64,000 bases of DNA from Stichopus chloronotus (GCA_021234535.1 CM037836.1:31064769-31128768); one strand, 5' to 3'; counted from the stretch's first letter, positions 53,501 through 63,621 are shown. A program made the numbers and translations. The notes: generated by a model from the sequence alone, not told the origin.

Positions 53501-56500
53501 GTGTGGGCACAATAGCGTATAATTTATTTGCCAATCATGTTCAGAAATTCATCTGAAACAATTGTGCAAAATAGGCTGGGAAGCAATATACTATATTGCA
53601 CATGACATGTTACTTGTTAGGCCTACTTGTTAATGGATTATGAATGGTCCAAGTAATACTTTGCAGAGTTTTGATGTTTATCTGTATGGAACATGATGTG
53701 AGTAAAAATTTTGTAAAAAATTGCTACTGTTTTAAAAACATTTTACCTGACTAATCAAATATTTTAATTGTAACAACCCACATAATCTTATGAATTTTTA
53801 AAATGTATGATGGTTTTGTGAAAGTTTCAAAGTAGAGGTAGATTGGACTTAACCTAGATTTGTGTTGCACCTACTATGATAGGCCTAATGGTAAGCTACT
53901 GTACAGTGTAATGTGTCAGAAGCATGGATTGGCATATTGCTGCTCTGCAATATCTTACCAATGTTTTGTCTTTGACTTTCAGGGTTTTTCAAAGAAACTT
54001 AAGACAAAGTGAATTTAGTTACATAATCACAAGTATGTAAAAGTATAGCCTATGCCTAGCCTAACCCTAATTCTGAATGCTGACATCCTCATTTTTCATT
54101 TGGGAAACTTTCTAGCCTAGGCATAGGCTAAACTTGATTTGTTTGTATAGCTCTATGATCAGTGTGTTGAAGCTCCATTACTGCTGTAACAAAATCTATA
54201 AAAATTAAGTACCCAAAGAAGACACCAAACCCAGGTCTAGAACAAGTATGGCATTAATGTACATGTGAGTGTGCTAGACTGCTAGTCATTGTTTACCTAC
54301 AAGTTTTTCAATGAAGGACAAGTCTGCTTATTTCAGTGCCATTTCTCTTGTCGTAAGGCCTATGCTCTTAGCTTTGAATGTATAATTACAGAAAAAAAAT
54401 CTGTAGCTGTTAATTTAATTATTCCATCTGATTTAACAATGTGATGTTGTTGCATATGTAAGTAGCATTGATGAATGAATGAAGGAATCCATAAATGAAT
54501 GAAAGGTTTAAGCACAGCCTCTACTTTGACAACAAGGCTTGCACAGTCGTGCTGAAAACAATACAAACATGATAAGAAACAGAACAGAAAGAATATCAAA
54601 TATATGAAATTTTCATTTTAAAAAGGATGTGGTTGGCAAACTAAGGATTATTGGCCTCCAGAATAACTCTTTGAAAACCTCTTGTCAAGGTTAGCAGCTC
54701 TATTTATTATTAACTGAGGTGCCCATTCAAGCAGTCGATGATCCTACCATATGTATTGTTTCATTGGATTAGCGGCCTATTGTGTGCTCATCTGGTATGT
54801 TGTTGTGATGCTGACTGGCACAGCAAAGACTTGTGATGACATAATGCTTTTTCTGTTGCAGATAATTTAAGGATACTGAAAGCTGAATTCAATGCCTCTA
54901 TGGCAGATGATGAGTATGGTTCAATAGTCACAGAAATAGTTCTGGATGCAGAAATGGACGAAAGGAGATCGGTAAGAAATCTCTTACAAACAAGGAAAAG
55001 ACTCATTGCTTTCAATAAGTTTAATAACTCAAAAGGACACCTGATCAAGCTTTGATGATATGTCATCCATATTGAATGTGTCCCTGCTTCTTCATTTTTC
55101 ATTTTATGAGTCTGTTTTGTCAGACAAATAGTAATTTGCTGCTGAATTGGTTAGAAATCTGCTTTGAAGTATGAAAATATGTTTCTTGGTGAAGATAGAC
55201 ACTTACAACCTTCCTGAATTTTTAAAGGATTCTCTGTGTCCTTGGGAATATTATGGATGGATGGGCAAAGAGACAAGTAAATGCCTCACTTGCATCTCAA
55301 GGTAGGAGGGAAAGCATTGAAAGATTGAGGACCCAGACATACAGCAAGACTGTGTCCTGGGTCATGGACATACATACAAATCCTTGAAGAAGACAACACC
55401 GTCTTCAGGTTATGACAAACACAAGACACATTCATATATCATATGACACCCTTTTGGAGACCAGACCCTACATGTATTACAAAAATTCTCATAATGAATG
55501 CATGGAGGAAAAACATTATGGCTTTGGTAAACTCCTGACAATTATTCTTCAACTAGGCCTTCCTTGAGATTTATCGGAGTTCAGCATATTTTGCCTCAAG
55601 AAGCAGATAACATTGGTACACCTCCTTGCACCTCAAAATTCATGAAGAAGGTTATATTACATTTTCACAAGATGCAACTCTTTGGGCTCACAAAGAATCA
55701 ATCCCTGCCTCACTCAGTAACAGAAAAATCACTTCTGATGCCTCACACAGTGGAGAAGACTCACACAGGGGAAGGAATTTCAACTGTTATGCCCTCCACA
55801 GGGACCAAAATATCAGCTTTGGCTAATGCAGAAGCCAGTAGCTAGCAATACCCATGGCCAAAATGAAGAGGCCTAACTAGAGACAAATAAGCTAATATGA
55901 AGCCATCGTAACAATTTATTTTCTGCCCAGCACTCAGAGGCCTAATTATACACTCTTTCAGAGTACCCTGTCAGAGACTCTTAGCTAAACACATCTCAGC
56001 TATAGCAGGTAAATCTATGTGCTTGACTACAGGTAGCACTGGTACCTGGTACAACAATACTTTGCTACCCATGCCTAATTGTTCCTTTCCACATGATGAC
56101 TAACCTGGAACATGTGAACTTCACTTTGAATTTTCCATTAAACTTTCAGACCATACAGGTTCCAGTGTTTGGGGTGTAACACTTAGGAATTAAAATGATT
56201 GTTTTTCAGTTATGTCAAAGGTCATTAGAATGATACACATAGTTAAAGCCATGAACTTGTAAAATGCACCCTATAGGCAGATTCTGTGTTTTAGGTATTA
56301 CAAAATAGTCAAGTGTTAAACCTGGCATGGAGTGTTATCCACTTAATTGGTCTCCATTAAAAGTAAGATGTTTGCATTGATGATTCTGTGTGTGTGTTAA
56401 TGACGCTTAGCTTGTTAGCCCAATATCTTGAGAAATGAAACTCACAGTGTTTTCATACTTGGTATGTAGATGTCCCATATCAAGAAGAACCATATCATTT

Positions 56501-59500
56501 GTGATGAAGGTCAAAGATAATCTGAGGTCACTGCAGATCAAACACTTGGACTTTGTTAAGAGGATATCGGAAGATAATTTTTGTTACTTAAAATGTGAAC
56601 ATGTTATACACAGTAGAAAATTCTTATTGGTTTTTATGAAGGTGAAGTGTCATCTGAGGTCACCAGAAGTCAACCACTGATTTTGTTATCTAATGTATTT
56701 CAAAGAGGAATGTAGTGAGAAATTTTGCTACATGGCATGTGGGTAGTCCATATGTGGTAGATTAAAGCTATAGTTTTTTGTGGAGGTCAAATGTCATCTT
56801 AGATCACCATAGGTCAATCTGTGAAAATCTTGTAGTCACAGTATCTGCGGATTTGAAATTTGGATGCTTTTTGTAATTGGGTGTGCTTGCCATTTGAAGG
56901 GGACAAATTCTCTTATTTCGGTGGCGCACAAGTGTCATCTCAGGTGTACCAGAGTTCAAAATCTGAAAATCTTTCTGAACACCATATACAGTACCTCACA
57001 CTAGGAAGCACTGATAGTTTTCGTACTGATTGGTTTGCTCAATTTTTACTATTGAGTGGATGAAGTTCCCTGATTTTGGTTGAGGTGAGAGGCCATCTGA
57101 GATCACCAGGGATTCAGCTCTGGGGACTTAACTGCTATAGAAAAATGACCTGCCTTTGCAATACAATAGTGATGCACTTAATGGCCTAATGTATGAAAGT
57201 CATCACTGACTAACGGTAAGTCTACATTTGTGTAATGAATTCATCAAAACCTTACTGCGTTCTTCAGTTCTGGCTTTAAAATGTAAGTCAGAGTTATTTT
57301 TTTTTGTATGTTTTTATTGCATTTGCAGAATGAAGTTCGTGATATGGTGGTTTCCCAGGAAGGTGGTGATACTTCTGTAATTGCCACAGCCATCACAGGA
57401 GTCTTCAAACTCCCAATACACTTTTGCCATGTCTACAAAACATGTGAGGAGTGTCTGAGAATAAAAGACCCACATTGCCGATGGATAGATACCAAGGGCT
57501 GTACATACAATGGGTAGGTTTGCATGATCGATCATGCTTTCTTTGTGAGTAATGGAGGAAAAACTGATTCTGCTGCCCACTATCTGGACAGATTTCAACC
57601 ATATCCTTTTGTAAGACTGGTGGGGGTTAAATGTCACAAAATTAGGTAACATCATTTGATGTTTTGCAAATTGTTTGAATTTAATGGTAGATGTCCAAGT
57701 TTAGTGAATACAGAATTCACATCATGGACATAGACTTACCCCTTGGTTATACAAATGCATTGTTAGACAAGCCCAAATGTACGCTTGAATAAAATTTTCT
57801 TTCACCACGCCCTCAATGCTCTAGCTCTTCCTTTTTAGTCTTTCGCTCTTTCGCTACGCACATGTTTTTCCTGAGGATCTTGTTTTCGCTTCCAGCGGGA
57901 GTCTAGAACCTACGAAAACAAAACCTCAAGAATTCTTGTGTTTTGTTATTTCATATATTATTTGTTCTCATCAAATTCTTTGAAACTGTACCTCGCTTTT
58001 CAAGTTTCCTAAGTTAGAATTTTATACCACTATGTTCTCTCATAACAAGTCTAGGCCAGAAAGCCTACCGTGCTGTTTCGCACATTGATACCTATTCCAC
58101 TAAATTTCATTGTGCTGTTATTTTGTTACTATTTCACATCATGATTTGGTCAAGAGTTCTTCTCATTTTCAAGGTTGCGTTGTTTTCCCTTGCTAGGAAG
58201 GAGTTTCTCATATTTGATTTGGTATGTACGTGTTTTGCTAGTATAGCTCTCTATTGCTTGCTATCTAGCTTTTTGTCACGTATTTGTGTAGTTTGCCACT
58301 TAAGTTACTCCCCCTTTTCTTGTATTTTGGCATAGCTTTAAGGGTTTAGCTGTTTTATTTTGTTCTGCTGCATCCAAGGAGGAAGGTGATCCGGTCTCCT
58401 TTGAGACTGTTGATCTTGCGGAGCCTGGCTACATCCTTTGGGATGTCGAACCGGCTTTACAGGTTCCCAGCTCTCCCTGGGACACAGTGGAAGTGGCCGT
58501 TCCTCGGGACGGCCCACCACAGGTGTCCTGAAACGCAGAGCGTTCAGGGAGCTCTGTTTCTGTAGCTTCACTGACTCTTCGGAGCTAGGAACCTGAAGCT
58601 ACCCGTGGAAGAGCTGGCAGCTTTGGCTTCCACAGGACCCGGACTGGGCTTTGCAGTCAGTAGTCAGGATTCCTCCAAGAAAGTTCCTTTGTCCAGAAAT
58701 GTGTGAGTGAGTGCCGCCATCACCAGCAAAAGCGGCCCCTACCCATTCCTTGTCTTGTAGCCCGTCCTCAGGTTTTGAGCCATCCGACTGATCCCACAGT
58801 CCATGAGACTTCCAGGATCCTTCCAATCCTGGTTGGATGGCTCAGTTGGCTAACCTTCTGGGTCCCTCCTATTGCGAGTAAGGTGGCTAAGCAGACTGCC
58901 CACCTCAGGCCCAGCAGTCGTGTTCCCCGCATTCACCAGTTCCAGATGCCGAGACTGTGGCCTCAGGCATGGCTTCCGAGCCCCTTCCTGACTCTCTCGA
59001 GGTCGTGGCTTTCCATGAGTTTGATGAGGAGTTATTAGTAGGAGGTGATGGCAGTTGAGTCTGTGCCTGCCAAGACTCAGGAGGAGGAGTCTCCTCAGGG
59101 GGCCGACCTCCCTCCTGGGCTTCTAGCTTCACCTAAATTCTCATATCTATATAGCCCAAGCTGGGCTACCAGGATGCTGTTTGTGCCTAGGTGGGCTCTC
59201 CGGGGTCCTGCCTGTCAGCCTGAATGAACAGGTAGTGTGTGGTCAGCTAGACTTCCCTGTCGATTAGCATGGTCTCAGGCAGCTGGAGTCTCTGGCGGAC
59301 AGGCCAACCTGGTTCGCCTTTCTTGCTACACAGGTAAGGTTAGTATGGGTTGCGGAGGGCCACTGGGAGACCTCTTTCAAGCTGCCCTCTGTTTCAGACA
59401 AGACTGGAAACAAGGTATGAGCAAGGGCTCGCCTCGGATGCTTTAGGGACCCTCAGCCTAAGAAACAAGAAGAAGATGTGTACCAGGCAGATTTTACAGC

Positions 59501-62500
59501 CATGGCCGACCTTAAGATTTCTTTAGTGTTTCTTATGGTTGTGGAGGTCCTAAGGAGGGCACACCTGCAGGTACCAGAAGATCCCGTTCAGTACAGCTGT
59601 GCCAGGGGCTTACAGGCCCTCGCAACAGCGCCCTACATACCATTGCATTCTTGCCCCCAGGAGTATTTGACTCGCAAAATGCTAGAAGACACGAGGACGT
59701 TCTAGGGTGGGGTTTTCTTTTTCTACACAAAAAAAAAGAAACCAACAGAGAATTCAGGTATTTTCTGGGTCTCTAGCTTCCAGGCGCCTTCAAGACTTTA
59801 GTCGTCTTAGACCTCTATGATTTGGTAAGTGATCAAGTTTTGTTTTCTGTCCGTTCGCTTACCTCATATTTGCCAACGTTCCGTTTTAAGCGGAACAGTT
59901 TCATTTTTCAAGATTTTAAGCCCTTGAAAATTGGAACGTTTCGATTTTGCAACTTAGGGTGTAAAAGTAATCTGATACGAAAAATGATCAAGTGAATCGC
60001 ACTGCAACAACTTGGGAAAAGCATTACGTCAAAGTTTTCATGTGTTTCCACATTTACATACAAACTACTCTTGGAAAAGGACCGCATATGATCGTACAAT
60101 TCCCACTTCTAGTCTTTTTCAACTTTAGTTGTCCAAATGCAGTGGAAACAGAACTTCCAGTGCGATATGTTCGTACCTGCGCAGGATATGCAGGGCAGGA
60201 TATGCACGACAAACTTCATGAAGAGCATTGTATCAAGCCTGTGCAAGTAGAGTTTGATTCGCGGGACTCGAGGTTGTCGACTTCACAGGCGGTTTGAAGC
60301 AGTCATTTGCATGTAAAAGTGTAACGTTAATCATCGTTGTGTGATCGAAAAGCTACAATTTTCACAAGTAATCTACAGTTTGATAGCTTTTCATCGCTTC
60401 TGTTATCACACTGAGTGTAAACGGCCAGCATACGTTAGGCCTAGGCTTAACGTTACGCTAGCTTTTTTACATGTCTGTGCATTGATGCCAGTGAAGTTTT
60501 TTTGTAAAATAAATGAAGTTAATAAGAGTGAATCCGGTGCGTCCTCAAGTAGTCATGTTATCAGCTACGCTTTATTGGCCTAGCCTACATCGTAGTCAAT
60601 TCATAGTCTAGGCCTTACCTCACAACATAATGCACGCAGACAGGCTAGAAATAGTCAAATTTGGAAAAAAATTGGTGAAGAACTCCGAAAGTCTGTAGCA
60701 TCCATATTCATCAAATCAAATATAAATATTCAATACTATCACCTTTTCAAGGTATGATGAGGTGAGGCTGAACAGTTTCATAGGTAGCTGTATACGTAGC
60801 TGTATGTATCATTAACTATCACTTAACTCTTGTTCACTCAGCATTGTGCAATGCACGAACAGCATGGGAACCGTAAACATTCGGTTTATGTTTATTCAAA
60901 TAACGTCATCTCAGTCTTACGCTGTGATTGGTCATCATGTAGAGGAGGCTGTCTTGTCTTGTACATGAACGTTTATTTTGTGTACCCGACAACAGTAAGT
61001 GCCAAAAAAGGCAACCTATGAGGCACTTCATGGAGCAAGTGGCAGAAAGTGAAATGTAAGGTGTCACCCACTTGCAATATCATGTTTTTTGGGGTGTGTG
61101 TTTATATTTGAGCTATTTTCCCTCCTAAAAGTAACCCATTGAATGGGACTTCCATGACCTGTTAGAAGTCCAAAACCCAGCCCACATGTTCCGTTTCTGG
61201 GAATGCAATGTTGGCAAGTATGTATTAAACCTTCTCTCAAGTTTATCGAGGAAGAGCTAGAGGATGAGGACCAAAACTTAAAAGTTTTTGGCTTAAATTA
61301 CTTGATGCCCAAGTCAGCTAAAGCCAAATTTTGGCAAGCTTGTGAGCACAGTATCTGAGGAACACAAGCTTGGACTTTGGTGCTTGAAGATATATTTGTC
61401 ATATTTAGTGTGTACTGTAAGAGTATCAGAAACACATTACGAATCTGCCACAAGTTGAATCATTATGTAGTGTTTTGATGAGGTATTCATGTGAGAAGAC
61501 AAAAATAAACCCTGCTTTGTGTGTTACTTTTAATAATCTTTTATTTTTTTAATGTATATGTAGAGATCTCATATTTGTTATTTGTAATGTTAGTCTACTG
61601 ATTGTCATAGCCCAATTCCTGTTGTTTACGTATTAATCACTGTGAGTAGCTAGAGTACTGTCGGGTTACATTTTTACTAACTACAATTCATTTTGTGTTC
61701 TTGTTTTCTCTTTTCACAGGTCTCTGGTTGAGGAACATGCTTCCGTAGACGTGTGCAAAGTTTCCCGAGGTGAGGATGTTCTCGCATTTTCTGTAAAGTC
61801 AAGTTTACATAAACCGTCACATGTTACTTATCGCTCTTCTGAATAAAAAGTGACAGAGTGCTTGTGTTCTTATGAAAGGGTACATGTGAACTTTTGTGAA
61901 TGAATACTTGCACAGTGCTTATGTTCTTATGAAATGAAACATGGCAGTTACTGTTTTTCTGAATACACACTAGAACAGTGCTTACATTTGTATGAAATGA
62001 TACATATTAGTTACGTCTTGTCTGAATACATATATCGACACAGCCATTATGTCCTTATGAAGGCTGGATTTTAGTTATGTCTCTTCTGCATACATACCGA
62101 CACAGCAGTTACGTCCTTATGAAGGTTGGATGTTAGTTACCGCCGTTCTTTATACATACTGAAACAGCAGTTACGCCCTTCCGAAGGCTGGATGTTGGTT
62201 ACCGCTCTTCTCAATACATACCAAAATAGCGCCAATGTCCTTACGAAGGCTGGATTTTAGTTACCACTCTCGTGAATACATACCAACACTGCACGTAGGT
62301 CGTTACGAAGGCTGGATGTAAGTTACCACTCTTTTGAATACACATGCAAGCAGCGCCTACGTCCTTAAGAAGACTGGATGTTGGTTGCTGTTCTTTTGAA
62401 TACATACCAAAACAGCACCAACGTCCTTACGAAAACTGGATGTTAGTGACCACTCTTGTGAATATATACCGACACCGTGCTAGGTCGTTACGAAGGCTGG

Positions 62501-63621
62501 ATGTTAGCTACGCTCTTCTGCATACGTACCCAGGCAGCTCCTACGTCCTTATGAAGACTGGATGTTAGTTACTGCTCTTCTGCATACATATCCAGACAGC
62601 ACCCACAACCTTATGAAGGTTGGATGTTCGTTACAGCTCTTCTGAATACATACCCACGATGTGCCTACGTCCTTTGCAGAGTGCTTAAAGAGACTGATCT
62701 ATTTAATGGCTGGCATATCAAGAATGATTTTCAGTTAACTTGTTTTCCATTTTTCTAAGTTTCTTTTAGTTTTCCGACCTTCCTTGCCAGCCACACAGAA
62801 ATCTAAAAGCAAAAATACACACAATTGAAAACATTTGTTTTAGTCAGCAGCTCATATGATAATGGGAATGGAAACAAGCAGATCTTGTTGTAGCTTGATA
62901 TGTAGACAGAGTACATTAAATTTGAAGCAGTTTTAGGTGCTGCATTTCAAGTTGAACTTTGTTGTCTTTTTAATTTTCTCAAGTCTTAGACATTTTGTCT
63001 TCTTAGGACTTACTACCTCAGAGATGATCGGTGGTATTTCCTGTTAGAAGTTGTCAGAGGTTGAATTTCACTGTAGTCATGACAACAGGGAGAAATTTTG
63101 GTTCTTTTGTATGGATTTTGTAACTCTTGAACTCTTCCACCTGTGAAAAGTGCTATTGCTATTGCTCATCAGTTTGTAATACTAGCTAGTAATATTTGTA
63201 GATTAGATTCCAAACTCGCCAGTCTTTGAAACATTCAAGAGTGCAGTTGACCTGTTCATGCTGTAAATAAAACTTTTTCTTCTGCACGGAAATTGCGTTT
63301 CAGGTTCAGAAACTGTCGACCAAGTCAAAAACTTTGGGCCAGAGCAACGCTTTAGCATGGAACAGTGGCACAGTATGACATATTATTCGCTGCTGGTGGC
63401 AAAGAAAGGAGCCAACCTCCAGCTTGATTTTGGGAGTCTTAACTGTAGTGTATGGATTTGCAAAATCAGCAATGGTGTAACGGAAAATACAGAATATACC
63501 TCTGTGAGACTGACTTTACAGCAAAATCAAATACCAGAAAACTTCACCATCTATGTCTCAACTGATGAAGTGAAGCAGGGGAATATAACCTTGGATGCAA
63601 AGGTCATAGATGACAAATCAG
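29480..63621 (+). CDS. Divergent semaphorin (15 coding exons; signal peptide, Sema domain, PSI, novel tail)
   Basis: Exons: 29480-29561, 32961-33118, 39190-39270, 41550-41663, 42126-42225, 44279-44413, 45010-45134, 47298-47412, 48547-48607, 51336-51492, 52644-52869, 54862-54971, 57329-57513, 61720-61769, 63304-63621. All introns are GT-AG and every junction keeps frame, giving 2017 nt and about 672 residues. Residues 1-20 are a signal peptide (MGAIRAILLVVLCIMPLIQG). The Sema beta-propeller spans about 35-510, with WLICGSNARNPACW, YIYFFFRETATEY, RVGRVC, FVKARLNC and FNEIQDIY. A PSI module follows at about 525-565. Semaphorins are secreted or membrane ligands for plexins in axon and cell guidance. 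The Cys usual after EY.N in YFFFRE.A.EY.NCGK is Ala here. The tail (about 566-672) matches no domain I recognise, and no transmembrane segment is seen. The class (1/6-like versus other) cannot be assigned by eye. Confidence 0.92.
29562..32960 (+). other. Semaphorin intron 1
   Basis: 3.4 kb with no coding exon seen. It includes a candidate 125-bp MITE at 30546-30670 and several TACTGTA-rich stretches (for example 31700-31720 and 31905-31925). Confidence 0.7.
30546..30670. mobile_element. Candidate short hAT-like MITE
   Basis: The left end CAGGGATGTAAGTTTTCCGT is mirrored, imperfectly, by ACGGAAACTTATCTG at the right. No matching target duplication was found. Confidence 0.4.
32961..33118 (+). 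CDS. Semaphorin exon 2
   Basis: 158 nt from TATTAACAG to TTG|GTAAGT. It encodes LRVIDIENVSCRGDAEPY and YVGSSNSVYKI, blade 1 of the Sema propeller (family YVGA.d.iY.l). One N-glycosylation sequon, NVS, is present. Confidence 0.88.
37150..37650 (+). repeat. ~70-bp minisatellite in intron 2
   Basis: About seven degenerate units with the core ATCAGAGGTCAACA...TAGTGCCCATGAAATATG and a GTAGAGGCA spacer. Units differ in length by deletion of the spacer. Confidence 0.8.
37840..38480 (+). repeat. ~140-bp tandem array with AGGTCA direct repeats
   Basis: Four to five units starting near 37838, 37984, 38132, 38276 and 38413. Each reads AAACCTTGTAAACACAATAT, CTCAAGAAGGGAAGCTTAGA, CAGA.CTCATA, ACATTGGGTAGAAGAACCC, then GGAGGTCAAAGGTCATTTGG and GGTCAACAGGGGTCAAATTG. 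Related single units and small arrays occur at about 13030-13100, 14990-15240, 43080-43700, 46430-46500, 56420-57110 and 61330-61450. Confidence 0.88.
38091..38103 (+). promoter_or_regulatory. Perfect DR1 nuclear-receptor-type site inside the repeat
   Basis: AGGTCAAAGGTCA: two consensus half-sites with a 1-bp spacer. Other units carry one-base variants (for example AGGTCAAGGGTCA near 38235). It matches the consensus only; binding is not shown. Confidence 0.45.
39190..39270 (+). CDS. Semaphorin exon 3
   Basis: 81 nt between TTGTTCCAG and CCA|GTGAGT, phase 0 at both ends. It encodes EPVVCIEPDLTGVVISCEVI. It contributes the paired Cys that in semaphorins precede the NYI/YV strand. Confidence 0.82.
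39271..41549 (+). other. Semaphorin intron 3
   Basis: 2.3 kb with no coding or mobile sequence recognised. Confidence 0.6.
41550..41663 (+). CDS. Semaphorin exon 4
   Basis: 114 nt between CCCGACAG and GAG|GTACGA. It encodes YVCENQISLIENFG, then WLICGSNARNPACWKC, equivalent to the family LL.CGTNAF.P.C. block. Confidence 0.9.
42126..42225 (+). CDS. Semaphorin exon 5
   Basis: 100 nt between TTTGACAG and ACTG|GTAAGA. It encodes PWECNIYNGNFEPAAFVPTK and on to PKTG, the loop before blade 2. Confidence 0.85.
42226..44278 (+). other. Semaphorin intron 5
   Basis: The first ~490 bp is a nested tandem repeat. About 43080-43700 holds diverged units of the AGGTCA-containing family. The remainder is anonymous. 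Confidence 0.7.
42240..42725 (+). repeat. Nested 18-bp / ~122-bp higher-order repeat
   Basis: The basic unit is CTTGATAGGTTTATTACT with variants. A longer period of about 122 bp is marked by GCTTGATACTGTAAGTTTC at about 42313, 42435 and 42557, each followed by CACTTGAAAGGTTTCTTATT-like sequence. Confidence 0.88.
44279..44413 (+). CDS. Semaphorin exon 6
   Basis: 135 nt between TTTCTCAG and AATA|GTAAGT. It encodes LTFGATQVDYHRAPFFSRL and ENWLN, matching L.SGT..DF.g.d..I.R and the W-L-N that precedes the next strand. Confidence 0.88.
44414..45009 (+). other. Semaphorin intron 6
   Basis: 596 bp, AT-rich, no feature recognised. Confidence 0.6.
45010..45134 (+). CDS. Semaphorin exon 7
   Basis: 125 nt between CTCATCAG and TGCA|GTACGT. 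It holds the most diagnostic motif, FVGKPIKRDNYIYFFFRE, then TATEY, YPRVGRVC. The position normally occupied by Cys in EY.NCGK is Ala. Confidence 0.95.
45135..47297 (+). other. Semaphorin intron 7
   Basis: 2.2 kb. It contains a relative of the 1176-1368 element (about 45345-45600), a scrap of the AGGTCA family (46430-46500) and the second TTAA MITE. Confidence 0.7.
46848..47194. mobile_element. Second, older copy of the TTAA MITE
   Basis: It aligns with 5276-5629 along its whole length: AGGGAAATAAGG at the left, GAATGATAGATT.TTC, AAGAAATAAG and ATAGAAATTCAGTTATTT in the middle, and TCCTATTCACT at the right. It is flanked by TTAA on the left and TGAA on the right. Many substitutions indicate an earlier insertion than the intergenic copy. 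Confidence 0.82.
47298..47412 (+). CDS. Semaphorin exon 8
   Basis: 115 nt between TTTTTACAG and ATAC|GTAAGT. It encodes NNDGTSKMDPLDGYFQTFVK then ARLNCSI and FYFNEI, the family KND.GG......W.TFLKARL.C block. The Trp before TF is Phe here. Confidence 0.93.
47413..48546 (+). other. Semaphorin intron 8
   Basis: 1.1 kb, no recognised coding or mobile sequence. There is a small duplicated TTGATGATGAG near 48067-48090. Confidence 0.55.
48547..48607 (+). CDS. Semaphorin exon 9
   Basis: 61 nt between CTCCGACAG and CCAAG|GTATGT. It encodes QDIYFETDNPEIVYAVFTTP, the FNE.QD.. and YAVFT strand. Confidence 0.9.
48608..51335 (+). other. Semaphorin intron 9
   Basis: 2.7 kb. It holds the partner of the 16275 dispersed repeat at 49760-49970. 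The rest is anonymous, with a pyrimidine-rich 3' end (51249-51330). Confidence 0.65.
49760..49970 (+). repeat. Dispersed repeat, second copy
   Basis: Shares CCCAGCCTTGAAATAGG, then TATCATGTCTG..., AATACATATCAGGTG and GAGGTGATACAA with 16275-16470. It has an internal ATATCATGTCTG duplication. Confidence 0.6.
51336..51492 (+). CDS. Semaphorin exon 10
   Basis: 157 nt between TTTTGTACAG and GACAG|GTTTGC. It encodes SEGPPASAVCAYSMSEIENL and on to FGQ, matching GSAVC.YS...I..vF. Confidence 0.9.
51493..54861 (+). other. Semaphorin introns 10 and 11 (flanking exon 11)
   Basis: Introns 51493-52643 and 52870-54861. No coding exon, mobile element or array was recognised in either. Confidence 0.55.
52644..52869 (+). 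CDS. Semaphorin exon 11
   Basis: 226 nt between TTCTTTTGCAG and ACAA|GTAAGC. It encodes CGFKYPSSVRFALNDYNLID, then YRFSSIVKVDE and IVLMIGT. This covers the P-G-x-C, x-x-HPLM..V and yd..flGTd.G equivalents in diverged form. Confidence 0.88.
54862..54971 (+). CDS. Semaphorin exon 12
   Basis: 110 nt between TCTGTTGCAG and ATCG|GTAAGA. It encodes NNLRILKAEFNASMADDEYG and on to DERRS. It contains one NAS sequon. Confidence 0.85.
54972..57328 (+). other. Semaphorin intron 12
   Basis: 2.4 kb. The first 1.4 kb is anonymous. Short frames at 55564-55845 look non-coding. The second part is the array listed separately. Confidence 0.6.
56420..57115 (+). repeat. ~150-bp array, diverged relative of the AGGTCA family
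   Basis: About four to five units with AATATCTTGAGAAATGAAA, CATACTTGGTATGTAGATGT, GATGAAGGTCAAAGATAA and GAGGTCACCAGAAGTCAACC-type blocks, in the same order as the intron 2 array. Confidence 0.75.
57329..57513 (+). CDS. Semaphorin exon 13 (end of Sema, PSI module)
   Basis: 185 nt between CATTTGCAG and ATGG|GTAGGT. It encodes VFKLPIHFC, then YKTCEECLRIKDPHCRW and KGC. This is the V.r.pl..C of the last Sema blade followed by the C..C..C...DP.C.W core of a PSI domain. Confidence 0.93.
58340..59720 (+). pseudogene. GC-rich, ORF-bearing insert; gag-like but unidentified
   Basis: This 1.4-kb block is much richer in G+C than the intron around it. It has broken plus-strand frames with coding-like, acidic and Pro/Ser-rich peptides, such as SFETVDLAEPGYILWDVEPA (from about 58398), DSLEVVAFHEFDEELLVGG (~58980-59050) and FTAMADLKISLVFLMVVEVL (~59490-59550). 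Stops and frameshifts separate them. The composition and layout suggest a decayed structural (gag-type) ORF of a retroelement, perhaps DIRS-like, but no diagnostic domain is visible. A processed pseudogene is another possibility. Confidence 0.35.
59865..61222. mobile_element. Candidate element with inverted ends CATAyTTGCCAAC
   Basis: The left end CATATTTGCCAACGTTCCGT and the right end (inverted) CATACTTGCCAACATTGCAT share 13 of the first 16 bases or better. TTCCGTTT recurs just inside each end. The span is 1358 bp with no transposase recognised and no target duplication found. Confidence 0.45.
61720..61769 (+). CDS. Semaphorin exon 14
   Basis: 50 nt between TTTTCACAG and CGAG|GTGAGG. It encodes SLVEEHASVDVCKVSR. 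The Cys probably closes the PSI module. Confidence 0.8.
61770..63303 (+). other. Semaphorin intron 14
   Basis: 1.5 kb. More than half is a 61-bp minisatellite. The rest is anonymous. Confidence 0.7.
61835..62685 (+). repeat. 61-bp minisatellite, about 14 units
   Basis: The consensus runs CTTCTGAATACATACC.ACA, CAGC.CCTACGTCCTTATGA, AGGCTGGATGTTAGTTACCG. Unit starts (GAATACAT word) fall at 60-63-bp steps from about 61840 to 62641. Because 61 is not a multiple of 3, the RRLDV-type peptides repeat in shifting frames and are not a gene. Confidence 0.92.

Larger units (their letters stand above)
57514..61719 (+). other. Semaphorin intron 13
   Basis: 4.2 kb. It contains a GC-rich ORF-bearing insert (58340-59720), a candidate inverted-end element (59865-61222) and single units of the AGGTCA family at about 58170-58230 and 61330-61450. 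Confidence 0.65.

Noticed and set aside
57314..57655. 113-residue minus-strand ORF
   Set aside because: Antisense of semaphorin exon 13, whose plus-strand reading has the PSI motif and correct splice sites.
62344..62568. Repetitive protein with RRLDV/ENWMLV motifs
   Set aside because: It is produced by the 61-bp minisatellite. The frame shifts with every unit.
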